Shown one piece after another: positions 1 to 10,651 of a stretch of DNA of 64,000 nucleotides. This DNA comes from Albugo candida. Lineage: Eukaryota; Oomycota; Peronosporomycetes; Albuginales. A program made the position numbers and the translations under genes. The stretch spans positions 124,001-188,000 of the forward strand of contig JBDOQK010000015.1 of NCBI GenBank assembly GCA_040437565.1, read 5' to 3'. The stretch's first letter is position 1. Each line of letters starts with the position of its first letter. Under the pieces are notes generated by a model. That model searched no databases. It saw nothing but the letters and a program-made list of their open reading frames with translations, and was not told where the DNA came from.

Positions 1-13
1 TATCAAGTGAACT

Positions 14-1228
14 TCAGACGCTGGCAGCTTCCAGAGCTTGCCTCAAATCTTCAACGATATCCACCTCATGTTCTATTCCCACTGAAAGCCGAATCAAATT
101 GTCCGAAATTCCCAACTTTTGACGTTTCTCAAGCGGAATAGATGCGTGAGTCATGATTGCTGGAGACTCGGCGAGTGATTCAACTGCTCCCAGACTTTCT
201 GCAAGAGTGAATATCTTGAGTTTCTCGAGAAAGATACGCGCTTGTTCTATCCCTCCTTTGATGTAGAAGGTGATCATCCCACCAAAGCCTTTCGCTTGTT
301 TCTTTGCAATCTCATGCTGAGGATGAGAAGGAAGACCAGGATAATACACTTTTTCAACGTTTTGATGACATTCGAGAAATTCGGCTACAATCTGTGCATT
401 CTTCGCGTGCGCTTCCATGCGCACATGCAACGTCTTCAACCCTCGTAGTGCCAAATACGAATCAAATGGCGATGGAACAGCTCCAAGCCCGTTCTGAATG
501 AAACGGAGTCTTGCATTAATTTCAGCATCGTTCGTAATGATGACACCCATAACTACATCGCTGTGGCCATTAATGTACTTTGTGACGCTATGTACGACAA
601 TATCTGCTCCTAAATCCAGTGGATTTTGAAAATAAGGCGACATGAACGTATTATCAACCACAAGGAGCACTTTCCACTTTTTTGCGATTGCCGCAATAGC
701 CTGAATATCTGAAATTTTGAGTGTCGGATTGGTTGGGCTTTCGACCCAAATCATTTTGGTATTCTTAACGACGCGAGTATCTACTGCCACAGAATCGGTC
801 GTATCGATAAAATCAAACGACATCCCATAATTTACGGCTGCGATTTTGTCAAAATAGCGTCGAGTGCCGCCGTAAACGTCATCACTGCAAATAACCTCAT
901 CACCACCCTTTAACAAATGAATTACAGCTGTGATGGCAGCCATTCCTGAGGAGAAAGCTACTGCAAATTTTCCATTCTCAGTTGCAGCTATAGCTCGTTC
1001 AAAAGAACCTCGTGTTGGATTTCCAGTTCGAGAGTATTCCCACCCATTTCCAAAACTAGTTGCGTCGTCTAATCCTTTTTTCACGCCAGGCGATGCTTGT
1101 GCAAAAGTTGTTGCAAGACTGATTGGGGTTGTTACTGCACCAGTCGATGCGTAAGGTTCCTGACCAGCATGGATGGCGACTGTGCCAAAGTTTTTGGACG
1201 TAAAATGGGGTTCCGTTGAGCCACGCAT
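14..1228 (-). CDS. CTH: Cystathionine gamma-lyase (PLP enzyme)
   Basis: Single-exon 404-residue protein of the Cys/Met-metabolism PLP family, the usual length for cystathionine gamma-lyase. It should split cystathionine to cysteine, 2-oxobutyrate and ammonia in reverse transsulfuration. Visible landmarks are the N-terminal TVAIHAGQ, the phosphate-cup YSRTGNPTR, the substrate-side SSGMAAI, and the Schiff-base lysine in HSVTKYINGHSD near residue 217. The C-terminal SLAESPAIMTH and LIRLSVGIE blocks are also present. The ATG at 1228 is chosen because the family N-terminus follows directly. Its 5' end faces the GPALPP gene across about 90-120 bp, so a shared divergent promoter is likely. Family members with gamma-synthase or beta-lyase activity are close relatives; gamma-lyase is the best fit but the exact reaction is inferred. 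Confidence 0.9.
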   Translation of the reverse strand: MRGSTEPHFTSKNFGTVAIHAGQEPYASTGAVTTPISLATTFAQASPGVKKGLDDATSFGNGWEYSRTGNPTRGSFERAIAATENGKFAVAFSSGMAAITAVIHLLKGGDEVICSDDVYGGTRRYFDKIAAVNYGMSFDFIDTTDSVAVDTRVVKNTKMIWVESPTNPTLKISDIQAIAAIAKKWKVLLVVDNTFMSPYFQNPLDLGADIVVHSVTKYINGHSDVVMGVIITNDAEINARLRFIQNGLGAVPSPFDSYLALRGLKTLHVRMEAHAKNAQIVAEFLECHQNVEKVYYPGLPSHPQHEIAKKQAKGFGGMITFYIKGGIEQARIFLEKLKIFTLAESLGAVESLAESPAIMTHASIPLEKRQKLGISDNLIRLSVGIEHEVDIVEDLRQALEAASV

Positions 1229-1316
1229 TTCCTCAAGTGGTGATTCTTAATTCTTTTACGGTTGTGTGTAAATTATGTGTCGTGTCTTCATTGGATATTA
1301 ACGATACTGTCGATAT

Positions 1317-2905
1317 ATGCGTTTTGACAGGCTGCTGAAAAGCATTAAAATGAAATCTGAAAAAAAAAGCAAGCAAAAGCGCAAAGAAGCGCACTCGAAT
1401 GACCACCAAAGGAAAAAACAAAAGAAATCATTGAAGCATCACCGAGAACCAGATTTTCCAGTACTTTTGATGATACAAATTTCATCTCCAATCTTATCCG
1501 CATATTGACATAGAATGCTGTCAAATTGATCCGTGGGTTGTTGGTGGAGTACCCACAATTGCTTTCGGATATCGTAAAGATACTTCAGTTATTGGATGAC
1601 GGGAAGGCTGCAATTATCTCCGGAATTAAGGTGCATTTAATCGGATCTAATAAGGCTATCTTATTCGTATTATTTGAATCAGAATAAAAGCATCCGATCT
1701 CAACTCAAAAAGCTGCTTCCCTTATTGGGAGTGCAGAAGGTTAAATGATACTGTAAGAACGAAAGATGCAATCTCATCAGCAGGCAATTTTAGATGGATG
1801 ATGTCAAAGGAGCGTACGTAAAACCCGAAGTCATGAAGGATATTGAGCTGGTTACAAGCATACAAAGTATCTTACTCGAGGTTTGTACTGAGAAGATTCA
1901 CTTCTCGATTATCGCTTGTAAAATTTATTGAAGGAAGCGAGTGAAAGCCAGATGGCTTCAAAATCCACACTAGAGCCGCACTCCGCGCCACAAAAGAGAG
2001 ATGAGAAGGCCGCAACCTTTGTTGGCCCACTTTTACCACCCACTGGTCTTCCAGCGACAGCTTTGGTCGATAACGTGGGTAGTGACGAAGAAGTTATCGG
2101 ACCTTCGTTACCAGGAACAAAAGGTTTTCGTAATCCGGATTCAAGAATAGAGAAGAGGATGAAGAAAATGGAGCAACAATTGGCGAAAAGTAAGGAGAAG
2201 TCTCCAGCGTTAAAGCGGGAAGAATGGATGACGACAATGCCGGAGAATTCGATGTTACAAAATACTTTTGCTTCCAATGAAGCTACACGAGGAAAAGCAG
2301 CCACATTTCGAAAGTACAAAAGTTTTATTCTGTAATTTCAACTCGATTATTGATTCGACTGATTTGTAGAAAGGATCCAGCACCTGTTGATCGTACTTGG
2401 TTTGATGATCCAGATGAAAGGGATCGTTCAAATCGAGCCAAAATGGACATGTGAGCAAACTCTCGCGTTTGACTAAGTACTCACATAACAACATGGTAGG
2501 GAGCTACTCGGCTACGTGAGACCAGAGAATGATACAGGATCATCCAGCGAGGTGATGCCAGAGATTGTGAAGACAGGAGGACACGCAGAGGATGAGAGCT
2601 CAAAGCAACAAATGGACATGTTGCAACTAAGACGTGGTCCTTCTTTACTTGAGCAACATCAAAAGGCGGTTGCAGAACAGCGTTCGAATATCAATAACAA
2701 AGGCCCAAAACGATGGAACAGGTATATGAGTTGTAATTGGTTTCATCTGTTACCTTTGTAATCTGTGTGTCTTGGTGCTCTCAGAGAACGGGATTTGGTT
2801 GACGGTAGGAGATTGAATAGAAGACAGGCCGAAGAAATCATTGACGCATCAAAGAGCATCAGTTCCAAATTCACAAGTCCGACAGTTGCACGTCAATTTT
2901 TATGA
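1317..2905 (+). CDS. GPALPP-motif / DUF3752 nuclear protein (GPALPP1-like), multi-exon
   Basis: About eight small exons read in phase across GT-AG introns of roughly 50-56 nt (first intron from 1461). The N-terminus is lysine-rich. A helical block follows (IRGLLVEYPQLLSDIVKIL ... LKKLLPLLGVQK ... AYVKPE), then the family hallmarks GPLLPPTG and IGPSLPG, the REEWMTTMPE box, a DRTWFDDP box, and the C-terminal SLLEQHQKAV plus RERDLVDGRRLNRRQAEEII near 2785-2860. These match the DUF3752 family, which is nuclear and of poorly known function. The start is either ATG 1317 or ATG 1350; the latter begins directly with the basic stretch. The stop at 2903-2905 overlaps the end of the convergent TPR gene. 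The exon model was made by eye. Confidence 0.8.
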
Positions 2906-3871
2906 ATTCTCTCCCAATTCTCGTTGGAGTGCTTCTAATGCCAGAAAAAAAAATCCAATGCTGATGACGACACGAATGCCAAAACAGGTGAATAATGGCT
3001 GCTTTTGACTCGGCAAAGCTTTATTTCTAATAGTTTGAGGCTTATCGTCATATAGCTTGCCCACAGCTTTGTGCATCATATTCATATCGAATTGCATCCG
3101 CGATTGACTTCGTTTTATTTCTTCTCTTTTGGCTCGTTCCAAATCGCACATTTGGCTTTGTAAACGTTCCCTTAATACATTATCGTCACCTTCATCTTTA
3201 TTTATTCGTAAAGCCTTCACAAGATCGCAACTATTCATTCCATATCTCAAAATCAAAACAATTCAACACGACTGATTGACAATTACCGAGCAATGTGGAA
3301 CTGATTCAATCTCACTAAAGCTTTGGCTCGTTGCTGCAATGCTTTTACATGTGTCGACTTTAATGCCAGCGCGTTATCACACATCAATTTTGCTTTGTGC
3401 CATTGCTACACTTCAAAAAGCAATTTTCACTTGACTAAAGATGAACCAGGATCCGCATACCTTGGTCATGAGCATACACGCAGCCAGGTTGCATGTGAGT
3501 TGTAGCTGGTAATGTATCATCCAACTTGCTGCTGGTTTGGCATTAGTCATGCCTGTCAGAGCTTGTAGATATATATCAGCAGCTCGGAGGTACTCCTTTC
3601 TATCAAAAGCTTCATTTCCGAGCTTTTTTTGCTCTCGCATCCAAATTTCCCGCTCTTCATCATTTTGCAGTCGAGATACCTCCATCGCACTGTGCCGTAT
3701 CTTAGCTTTTGTGTCCAAATACGCGACTTCTTGGGGTGTAATATCCATTAAGATACCATTATCTACCTTCTTTTTAAGTGTCACATTGTTGAGATTCGTG
3801 CAACCATCCTCCATTCCCATCGATTTGTTGATGTTATCCAGCATTTTAGTCACTGTAAACGCTTCCGACAT
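2900..3871 (-). CDS. Tetratricopeptide-repeat protein (TTC9/FKBP-type TPR), multi-exon
   Basis: Starts at ATG 3871 and ends at 2900. Exon 1 carries KKLGNEAFDRKEYLRAADIY and CNLAACMLMTK. A short intron leads to QWHKAKLMCDNALAL and HVKALQQRAKALVRLNQFHIAR, and a further 56-nt intron to CDLVKALRINK. Together these form about three TPR units of the kind that bind Hsp70/Hsp90 tails. A charged helix (LRERLQSQMCDLERAKREE) and a short hydrophobic or intron-interrupted tail follow. The tail from about 2960 to 2900 is uncertain: it can be read straight through as a hydrophobic segment or with a very short intron. No enzymatic domain is visible. It is divergent from the ADCK2-like gene (106 bp between starts). 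Confidence 0.75.
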
Positions 3872-3977
3872 GCTTGAAATTCCTCAAAGGTCACAAGCAC
3901 ACAGCATGTTGATTTGTCAAAATACCACTATTTCGAGCGTACAGTCATGACAATTGGTTGAAAACGAAGCACAACTT

Positions 3978-5656
3978 ATGATGGCGTCCATGGCCTTTAA
4001 TGTGCGACTATCCGGACGGCATGCGATCCACAGAATTGCTACACGAACAATGGCAACGCGTAGCTTACCATACTTGTACAACAAGAAAAGTAAAATTGAC
4101 TGCCTATTGAGTAATCGAAATTGTGTATTATTGACGCAACGATCGCAACGAGGATTCCATGCACCCAGTTCTAGTCTCAAATGCCTTGCCTTATCTCAAG
4201 TAAGACACCGTCATACAGACTATCAAGTCTGAATAGTCTTTCTTTATAGGCAGTGATATTAGAGGATTCATTCCTTGAACGCTTGCGTCATTGGATTCAT
4301 ACTCTGCTACACTTGTGGAAGCTTCTTGCACTAGCAACTCCCGTTGTGCTAACTGCACCTCTAGCATTGCTGAGTAGCTCATTCGCTCCAAGTTTGGAAG
4401 AGACTTGGTGGGATCTAGCCGTTCATTTCGCTCAATTTTCATCTCCAACGCTGATCAAATTCATGCAGTGGGCAAGTAGTCGTCGCGATATGTTTCCAGC
4501 ATCATTCTGTGATCATTTCCAAAAATTCCATGAAAAAGTACCCGAACACTCGTGGAAATTCACAGAACATACTCTGAATGAGGCATTTGGAAGAGAATGG
4601 AGTGAAGTTCTGGAAATAGAAAAAGAATCCATCGGCTCGGGTTGCATCGCACAAGTATATCGGGGAAAGCTCAAGTCGGATGGTCGCTTGGTAGCCGTAA
4701 AAGTCATTCACCCCAACGTCAAACGAATGGTTGAAATAGATCTCGGCTTGATGCAGAGTCTGGTTTCTTTTCTAGATATATTTCCTTTATTACGATGGGT
4801 CGGAGCAAGAGAAAGCGTGGCTGAATTCTCAAATGCCATGCTTCGACAGCTCAACCTGAGAACTGAAGCGGAGAGCTTGGAACACTTTCGAAGGAATTTT
4901 GCAGGTCGAAATGGTATTCGATTTCCAAAGCCGTACATGGAATACTCATCGGAAAATGTGCTACTGGAAAGCTTGGAAGAAGGCGTTCATTTCCATGACT
5001 TTGTCGCAACATGCATAGATGTGAAAAAGAAGAAAATGTTTGCACGAGTGATTCTGGATTCGTATCTGAAAATGGTGTTCCTTGATAATTTTGCGCATGG
5101 CGATTTGCACCCTGGAAATCTTTTGTTCGACCTTGCAGATGACTCCGCAAATCGGACGAACAAACACACCGAATGCGTAGTTGCAGTGGATGCAGGCATT
5201 GTGACCCGGCTAGAGCAAAAGGATTTGCATAATTTTGTTCAAGTTTTTCATGCGGTTGTCACGGGTAATGGGCATCTGGCTGGCGAGCTTATTGTCTCTC
5301 AAAGTAAGCCAACAATTATAACATCAACGAATGGGGAACGTGTTGAACAACGGTGCAAGAATATCCAAGCATTTTGTGAAGGAATGAATGAAATTGTTTC
5401 AGAGGCTCTGCATTGGAATTTAGGCATTCGTAAAGTTCACGTCGGCAAGTTGTTGAAACGAGTGATGGAGCTATGCTGCGAACAAGAAGTACATTTAGAC
5501 GGGAAGTATGCGTCTATTGTTATCTCCATAGCAGTATTAGAGTCCATTGGAAGAGTTTTGGACCCTGATATCGACGTGTTATCGGCGGCACTTCCAATCA
5601 TCCTACAGTCCAAGCTTCGCCTGCATAGTGGTCGCGTAGTTGGTAACGAAGGGTGA
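3978..5656 (+). CDS. ADCK2: ABC1/UbiB atypical kinase, ADCK2-like, mitochondrial
   Basis: Two exons joined across a 50-nt intron (4200-4249) give about 542 residues. ATG 3978 begins a basic, hydroxyl-rich N-terminus typical of mitochondrial import. The UbiB features are in order: an ADCK2-type variant of the KxGQ motif (LIKFMQWASSRRDMFP), the GSGCIAQVYRG nucleotide loop, the VAVKVIHP lysine, HGDLHPGNLL (catalytic loop) and VAVDAGIVTRL (metal-binding). The family supports coenzyme Q biosynthesis or mitochondrial lipid homeostasis through ATP binding or hydrolysis rather than classical protein phosphorylation. The stop lies 9 bp from the stop of the convergent ankyrin gene. ADCK2 rather than ADCK1/5 is inferred from the WAS-R-D-FP motif. 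Confidence 0.9.
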
Positions 5657-5665
5657 GAATAGAAG

Positions 5666-7908
5666 TCAATTATTATTTTTGCCTACCTTATCATTCGCTG
5701 CGGACTCGTGAGCGACTTCAAACAATTGGCTTCCAACGAGCGCACAATTCAAGCGATGCGCTAATTCCAAAGGCGTCTCATTTGTGTCAAAAATCTTTAT
5801 GCGTGTGTCAGCTTTGTATCTTAACAAGACTCCTGCACTGAGCGCCGCATCCTTGGCTGTTGCTGATGGACACAAGTTGAATGGAGCAATCTACAATAAG
5901 GTAAAAAAGCACTTGCCGTAATGCAATGCCGACCAGCCCTCATTCTGAGAATAATAGAAGAGTAAGCCGACGTATAACGAGCTATAATACTCACATCCGT
6001 CTCATTCACGTGTGCTCCCATTTGGAGCAAGATATCGACAATTCTTGAATGATTTTCCCCAGCAGCCTAATTACGTTCCCATAGCTTCGTTTCGCGAGAC
6101 CACAAGATAAGAATTAATGCGTACCAGCATTAAAGGCGTCGTGCCGTTTTTCTACCACGATTAGCGACCAGCTGACATTAATGAAGAAACTTGTTATTTC
6201 AGCTAACTCGACTGACATCTTTGCGATTTTGTGTTATTTCAAGTGCAGGAGCCTGAATCAATATCGACTTGACAATTCTCTCATAGCCTCCAAGCGCAGC
6301 ATAATGCAATGGTGTCCATCCCATCTCCTTCTACTGAACATTCTTCGACTTTGTTATTTTTGATAGATGAATGGTTTCACTTACATCGGCCTCATCGACC
6401 AAAGCTTGCTGCTGGAGCAGGAATCGCACCGCGTCACCGGCTCCCTGTTTACACGAAAAGGAGATTGGCAAGTGAGAGCAACTTCGTATTTCTTACAGAG
6501 TGGCAAGCATAATGAAGCGCTGTTCGACCTAGTTCCTAGGGCACACTCTCATAAAAAGACTGTAATGTAAAGTATCTCCAAATCATTACGTCTTTTGCAT
6601 TTATGTTTTGCTGGTGCTTGAGCAGATCCTGCTCGAGATATGTCACATCGTCAAGCTTGGCTATGAGGACAAGCACGTGAGTTTTACATCGAAAAGCAGC
6701 ATCTTTGGCACTACCATGAATGTGGAAGAGAATCGTTTTGCGGTACAGATCAAGTCGATTCTTGAGAGTGTTTCCAGTGTAATCACTTAATACAGCTGCA
6801 TTTCTACCACGTTTTAATTGTTCAGATCGTGATAGCTCCATAAACAAAAGTTCATTCTCTGCATTTTTCATAGTCTTAGTGATGCTGTAAGGGTCGTCTA
6901 TTCTCAATTCGTATTCGCTCAGGATGGATTTATTTCAGGAACTTATTGTTTGATCAAAGCTGATGTATCGCTACCGAAGGCTTTCAAGAGCTTGGTTGAG
7001 ACGTTCTATCGCGAGTTGGGTGTCTTTAGCCTATGAAATNNNNNNNNNNNNNNNNNNNNNNNNNNNNNNNNNNNNNNNNNNNNNNNNNNNNNNNNNNNNN
7101 NNNNNNNNNNNNNNNNNNNNNNNNNNNNNNNNNNNNNNNTCGTGCCGTTTTTCTACCACGATTAGCGACCAGCTGACATTAATGAAGAAACTTGTTATTT
7201 CAGCTAACTCGACTGACATCTTTGCGATTTTGTGTTATTTCAAGTGCAGGAGCCTGAATCAATATCGACTTGACAATTCTCTCATAGCCTCCAAGCGCAG
7301 CATAATGCAATGGTGTCCATCCCATCTCCTTCTACTGAACATTCTTCGACTTTGTTATTTTTGATAGATGAATGGTTTCACTTACATCGGCCTCATCGAC
7401 CAAAGCTTGCTGCTGGAGCAGGAATCGCACCGCGTCACCGGCTCCCTGTTTACACGAAAAGGAGATTGGCAAGTGAGAGCAACTTCGTATTTCTTACAGA
7501 GTGGCAAGCATAATGAAGCGCTGTTCGACCTAGTTCCTAGGGCACACTCTCATAAAAAGACTGTAATGTAAAGTATCTCCAAATCATTACGTCTTTTGCA
7601 TTTATGTTTTGCTGGTGCTTGAGCAGATCCTGCTCGAGATATGTCACATCGTCAAGCTTGGCTATGAGGACAAGCACGTGAGTTTTACATCGAAAAGCAG
7701 CATCTTTGGCACTACCATGAATGTGGAAGAGAATCGTTTTGCGGTACAGATCAAGTCGATTCTTGAGAGTGTTTCCAGTGTAATCACTTAATACAGCTGC
7801 ATTTCTACCACGTTTTAATTGTTCAGATCGTGATAGCTCCATAAACAAAAGTTCATTCTCTGCATTTTTCATAGTCTTAGTGATGCTGTAAGGGTCGTCT
7901 ATTCTCAA
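5666..7908 (-). CDS. Ankyrin-repeat protein, interrupted by an assembly gap and false duplication
   Basis: Starts at ATG 7908 (MRIDDPYSITK) with a charged N-terminus of about 100 residues. Several small ankyrin exons follow: ELGRTALHYACHSGAGDAV, MGWTPLHYAALGGYERIV, NGTTPLMLAAGENHSRIVD, NEGWSALHYATAKDAALSAG, then TNETPLELAHRLN and the stop at 5666. All junctions read in phase with short introns. The last intron (5863-5916) uses a GC donor. The 901-bp segment 6139-7039 is repeated identically at 7140-8040 on both sides of 100 N, so the true gene is about 1 kb shorter than the coordinates. The likely role is a protein-interaction scaffold; no catalytic domain is seen. It lies 63 bp downstream of VTA1 on the same strand. 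Confidence 0.8.
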
Positions 7909-8040
7909 TTCGTATTCGCTCAGGATGGATTTATTTCAGGAACTTATTGTTTGATCAAAGCTGATGTATCGCTACCGAAGGCTTTCAAGAGCTTGGTTGA
8001 GACGTTCTATCGCGAGTTGGGTGTCTTTAGCCTATGAAAT
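6139..8040. repeat. 901-bp direct duplication flanking an N gap (unmerged contig overlap)
   Basis: 6139-7039 and 7140-8040 are identical to my reading and are separated only by N at 7040-7139. The copy carries the 5' half of the ankyrin gene and the last exon of VTA1, both of which are complete only if one copy is dropped. Confidence 0.9.
7040..7139. other. Assembly gap, 100 N
   Basis: Exactly 100 N. The sequence before it is repeated after it, so the gap size is a placeholder. Confidence 1.
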
Positions 8041-9089
8041 CAATAACAGATTATTTCAGTGCCATCAACCCAAGATGACTAACCACAGAACCTTTAATGA
8101 AGCAATAGCGAATTTCGCTAGCTCAATCGCATCATTTATTTGATTCTCAGAGACGTCATTAATAGTTGCGCGATTCTTTTCGGGTGCCGAAGACTGATGA
8201 TTTGTATTGTGGTCCAGTTTGTTTATGGTATCCGCCGGCAAAGGTGGTTCAGGCATGGAATGATCTGTGCTTATGGACCGATTTGATCCTGTTACAGGTA
8301 AATGAGCTCTGTTTGCCGTAGCTGGTGGAGGTGGATTTGCTATCTGTCGGATCGATATTGGATATACAGCGCAGTAGTTTTCAATAGCCGTACCTGTTCT
8401 TTGGTATTATGAACAGCATTTTCGTCAGCCGTCACCGTTTGAACAGGTCTTTGGTTGAGCTCCTTAAGAATCGTTGCTGCACGATATTTGCAATATTTTC
8501 GCTTTTCCAAAAGCTGCAACAAATCCACGTATCTCACACGTATCTATTCCTCCGCTGTCACCACTTACATCTTCCTCAAGTTCTCCAAATTGACTTAATA
8601 TATCGAAAAAAGTGCCTGCAGCATAGTATGTTCGGGCTGTATTTCTAATGCTCAAAGCGTCAATATCCACGTCCCGTAGACAAGTAGAATGTTAACTTAC
8701 TTTGACAACTGGTTTGCATTTTCCTCTTCTTCTGCTTTTGAAAAAACCTCCAGCGCAAAGTTCAGGCAAATTGTCTAGCACAGTATAAGCATTTATTGTG
8801 AGCATGTAATCTCATGAATAAGGCCGCATCCGACTTTTCCTTCTTCTTGAGAGTGCTGCGGAAGCTGTGCCTTATCGCGTTCCAGTCGATCCATCAATCC
8901 TAACAAATATTCTGTTGCTTCCGATGAGGAATCATTCTCTCGTAGTTTTATCCCCATTTCCATAGCATACTGTCTGCAGAAAAAAGCGATTATTTTGGAA
9001 TCCTGGCGCGAATCATCTCGTTCTAGCTCATCCGCACGGCGTAGATAGGGTAGAATACTCTTAAATGTCAATGGAAGTTGTTCTGCCAT
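7972..9089 (-). CDS. VTA1: VTA1/LIP5, ESCRT-III/Vps4 regulator
   Basis: ATG 9089 opens MAEQLPLTFKSILPYLRRAD, the conserved start of the VTA1 MIT-like N-terminal domain. ARTYYAAGTFFDIL and RKYCKYRAATILKEL complete that domain after several short introns. A proline-rich linker (ANPPPPA) follows, then the C-terminal dimerisation domain NDAIELAKFAIASLK ... AKDTQLAIERLNQALESLR, and the stop at 7972-7974. VTA1 dimers stimulate the AAA ATPase Vps4 at multivesicular bodies. The linker and C-terminal domain exon fall to the right of the N gap, so the gene is complete there; a second copy of its last exon lies left of the gap (about 6970-7039). The length and domain order match the family. Confidence 0.92.
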
Positions 9090-9251
9090 TAATGCTCAAC
9101 TATCAAGCAAAAGTATTGATATAAAATGTTCATTATCGAGTCAACGAATCGGATTGCAAGAAAATGAGCTCGAAGCGGTGAAAATAATCGACAAAACGGG
9201 AAATTGAAAGCAGTCTATTTGGAGGAACTCCTATGCTTGTACATGTCGATA

Positions 9252-10433
9252 TTACCTTCTGTGGCGTTTATAGCCTTGTCTGCGACGACTTTGGTGACGA
9301 TCGCTCGAACTATATGGGAATGCGAGATTCTGTGAGCGCTGATGATAGTCTCTGACAATGCAAGTACCTTTTCCTTCGATAGCGCGAGTAAGTCTTTGAT
9401 CTAGATCTTGAACGGGAACTATGGCTGGAGCACGAACTCGAACTCGAGCTTGACTTTTGGCTGACGGTCGAGCTGGCACTGGAGCTGGAGCTGGAGGTAG
9501 AGCTGGAGCTGGAGCTTGAATCTCTCCGACGATGTTTTCTCTTACGTGATCGCCTATCTACGGATCTTCGGTNNNNNNNNNNNNNNNNNNNNNNNNNNNN
9601 NNNNNNNNNNNNNNNNNNNNNNNNNNNNNNNNNNNNNNNNNNNNNNNNNNNNNNNNNNNNNNNNNNNNNNNNCGAACTCGAACTCGAGCTTGACTTTTGG
9701 CTGACGGTCGAGCTGGCACTGGAGCTGGAGCTGGAGGTAGAGCTGGAGCTGGAGCTTGAATCTCTCCGACGATGATTTCTCTTACGTGATCGCCTATCTA
9801 CGGATCTTCGGTCATGCGACGCTCTTTGACGAATTTCTTCACGAATTCTCTCCTTATCTTCAACTTGAGGTGTATCTTTCCTTGCTTTTTGTTCTGTCTC
9901 CCGCTTCTTTTGTAACACACTTCGCACTCTTTCCCTTTCGATTGCTTGCTTCTCCAATTCTTTTCTCTTCTTTTCCAATATAGCGGGCGAAATCCCTGTC
10001 GGATGTGATTGGGCGCTTAGTAGTAATTCCCAAAGCTCTTGCATGAACGATGCCGCATCTTTTTCCAAAAATCCCGCTAGTGCTAATTGCATTTCTCGTG
10101 GATTCACTGGCTCGTCGACTTTTGTTTCCAAGAGATTGATTGTCATTGATATCACAATCTCATCCTCGAACCCGAGTATCGATGTGATTCTTTCTGCAAT
10201 CCATTGATTGATCACTTCGATCTTGACCTTATTTAAATCGACTTTGTCATCAAAACATTTCGGAAATTTGAGTTTTGCCAGCAGCTTTTTGTTTTGGTTA
10301 AAGTACCGACTATCCTGCTCTGCGCTTGTTCCCTAAAAGAAAGAGGTTTGTGTCAGCACATTTAAAAGAACGTCCACACCCACTATGCCACAGTAAAGCA
10401 TCCTCTTACTCGAAAGAATCCACCATTTGACAT
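9252..10433 (-). CDS. SRRM1: PWI-domain SR-related splicing protein, SRRM1/SRm160-like
   Basis: A tiny first exon (MSNGGFFR, ATG 10433) joins across an intron to GTSAEQDSRYFNQNKKLLAK. The PWI domain follows (VINQWIAERITSILGFEDEI ... FLEKDAASFMQELWELLLSA), almost the human SRm160 pattern. A charged coiled segment (KKRKELEKQAIERERVR) leads to a long RS/poly-Ser tail. A final intron (gt about 9372 to ag about 9316) restores a basic RS ending, stop 9252-9254. PWI domains bind nucleic acid and couple splicing to 3'-end formation in the exon-junction context. The low-complexity Ser tract contains a 100-N gap with a 140-bp duplicated flank, so the tail length is unknown. Confidence 0.88.
9433..9812. 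repeat. 140-bp direct duplication around an N gap in the SR tract
   Basis: 9433-9572 and 9673-9812 match at all but one base (ttt versus att near 9534/9774). They flank N at 9573-9672. The segment encodes poly-Ser and is rich in GAGCTGGAGCTGG-type simple repeats on the + strand, which explains the assembly failure. Confidence 0.88.
9573..9672. other. Assembly gap, 100 N
   Basis: Placeholder gap inside the serine-rich tail of the SRRM1-like gene. Confidence 1.
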
Positions 10434-10651
10434 TATGACCTCTTCGCAAACAACACACTACAGTTCCTCGCAGAAAGGGGCAGCTACGGTCGTCATGCAA
10501 TCGAGTATGCATCTAAATGATTATTTGTATATTACGTAACGCACAGACTTCACTTGGTGAATCTCAGATTCGTTGAGAAGAATGCGATGTGTGGTGCAAT
10601 CGTATGCTCAAAAAGAGGATTGACTGCTCGTAAATGACTACAAGCAGCGGC

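Noticed and set aside
6139-8040. Tandem duplication of ankyrin and VTA1 exons as an evolutionary event
   Set aside because: The copies are identical over 901 bp and meet exactly at a 100-N placeholder, a pattern repeated at nine other gaps. It is an assembly artefact.
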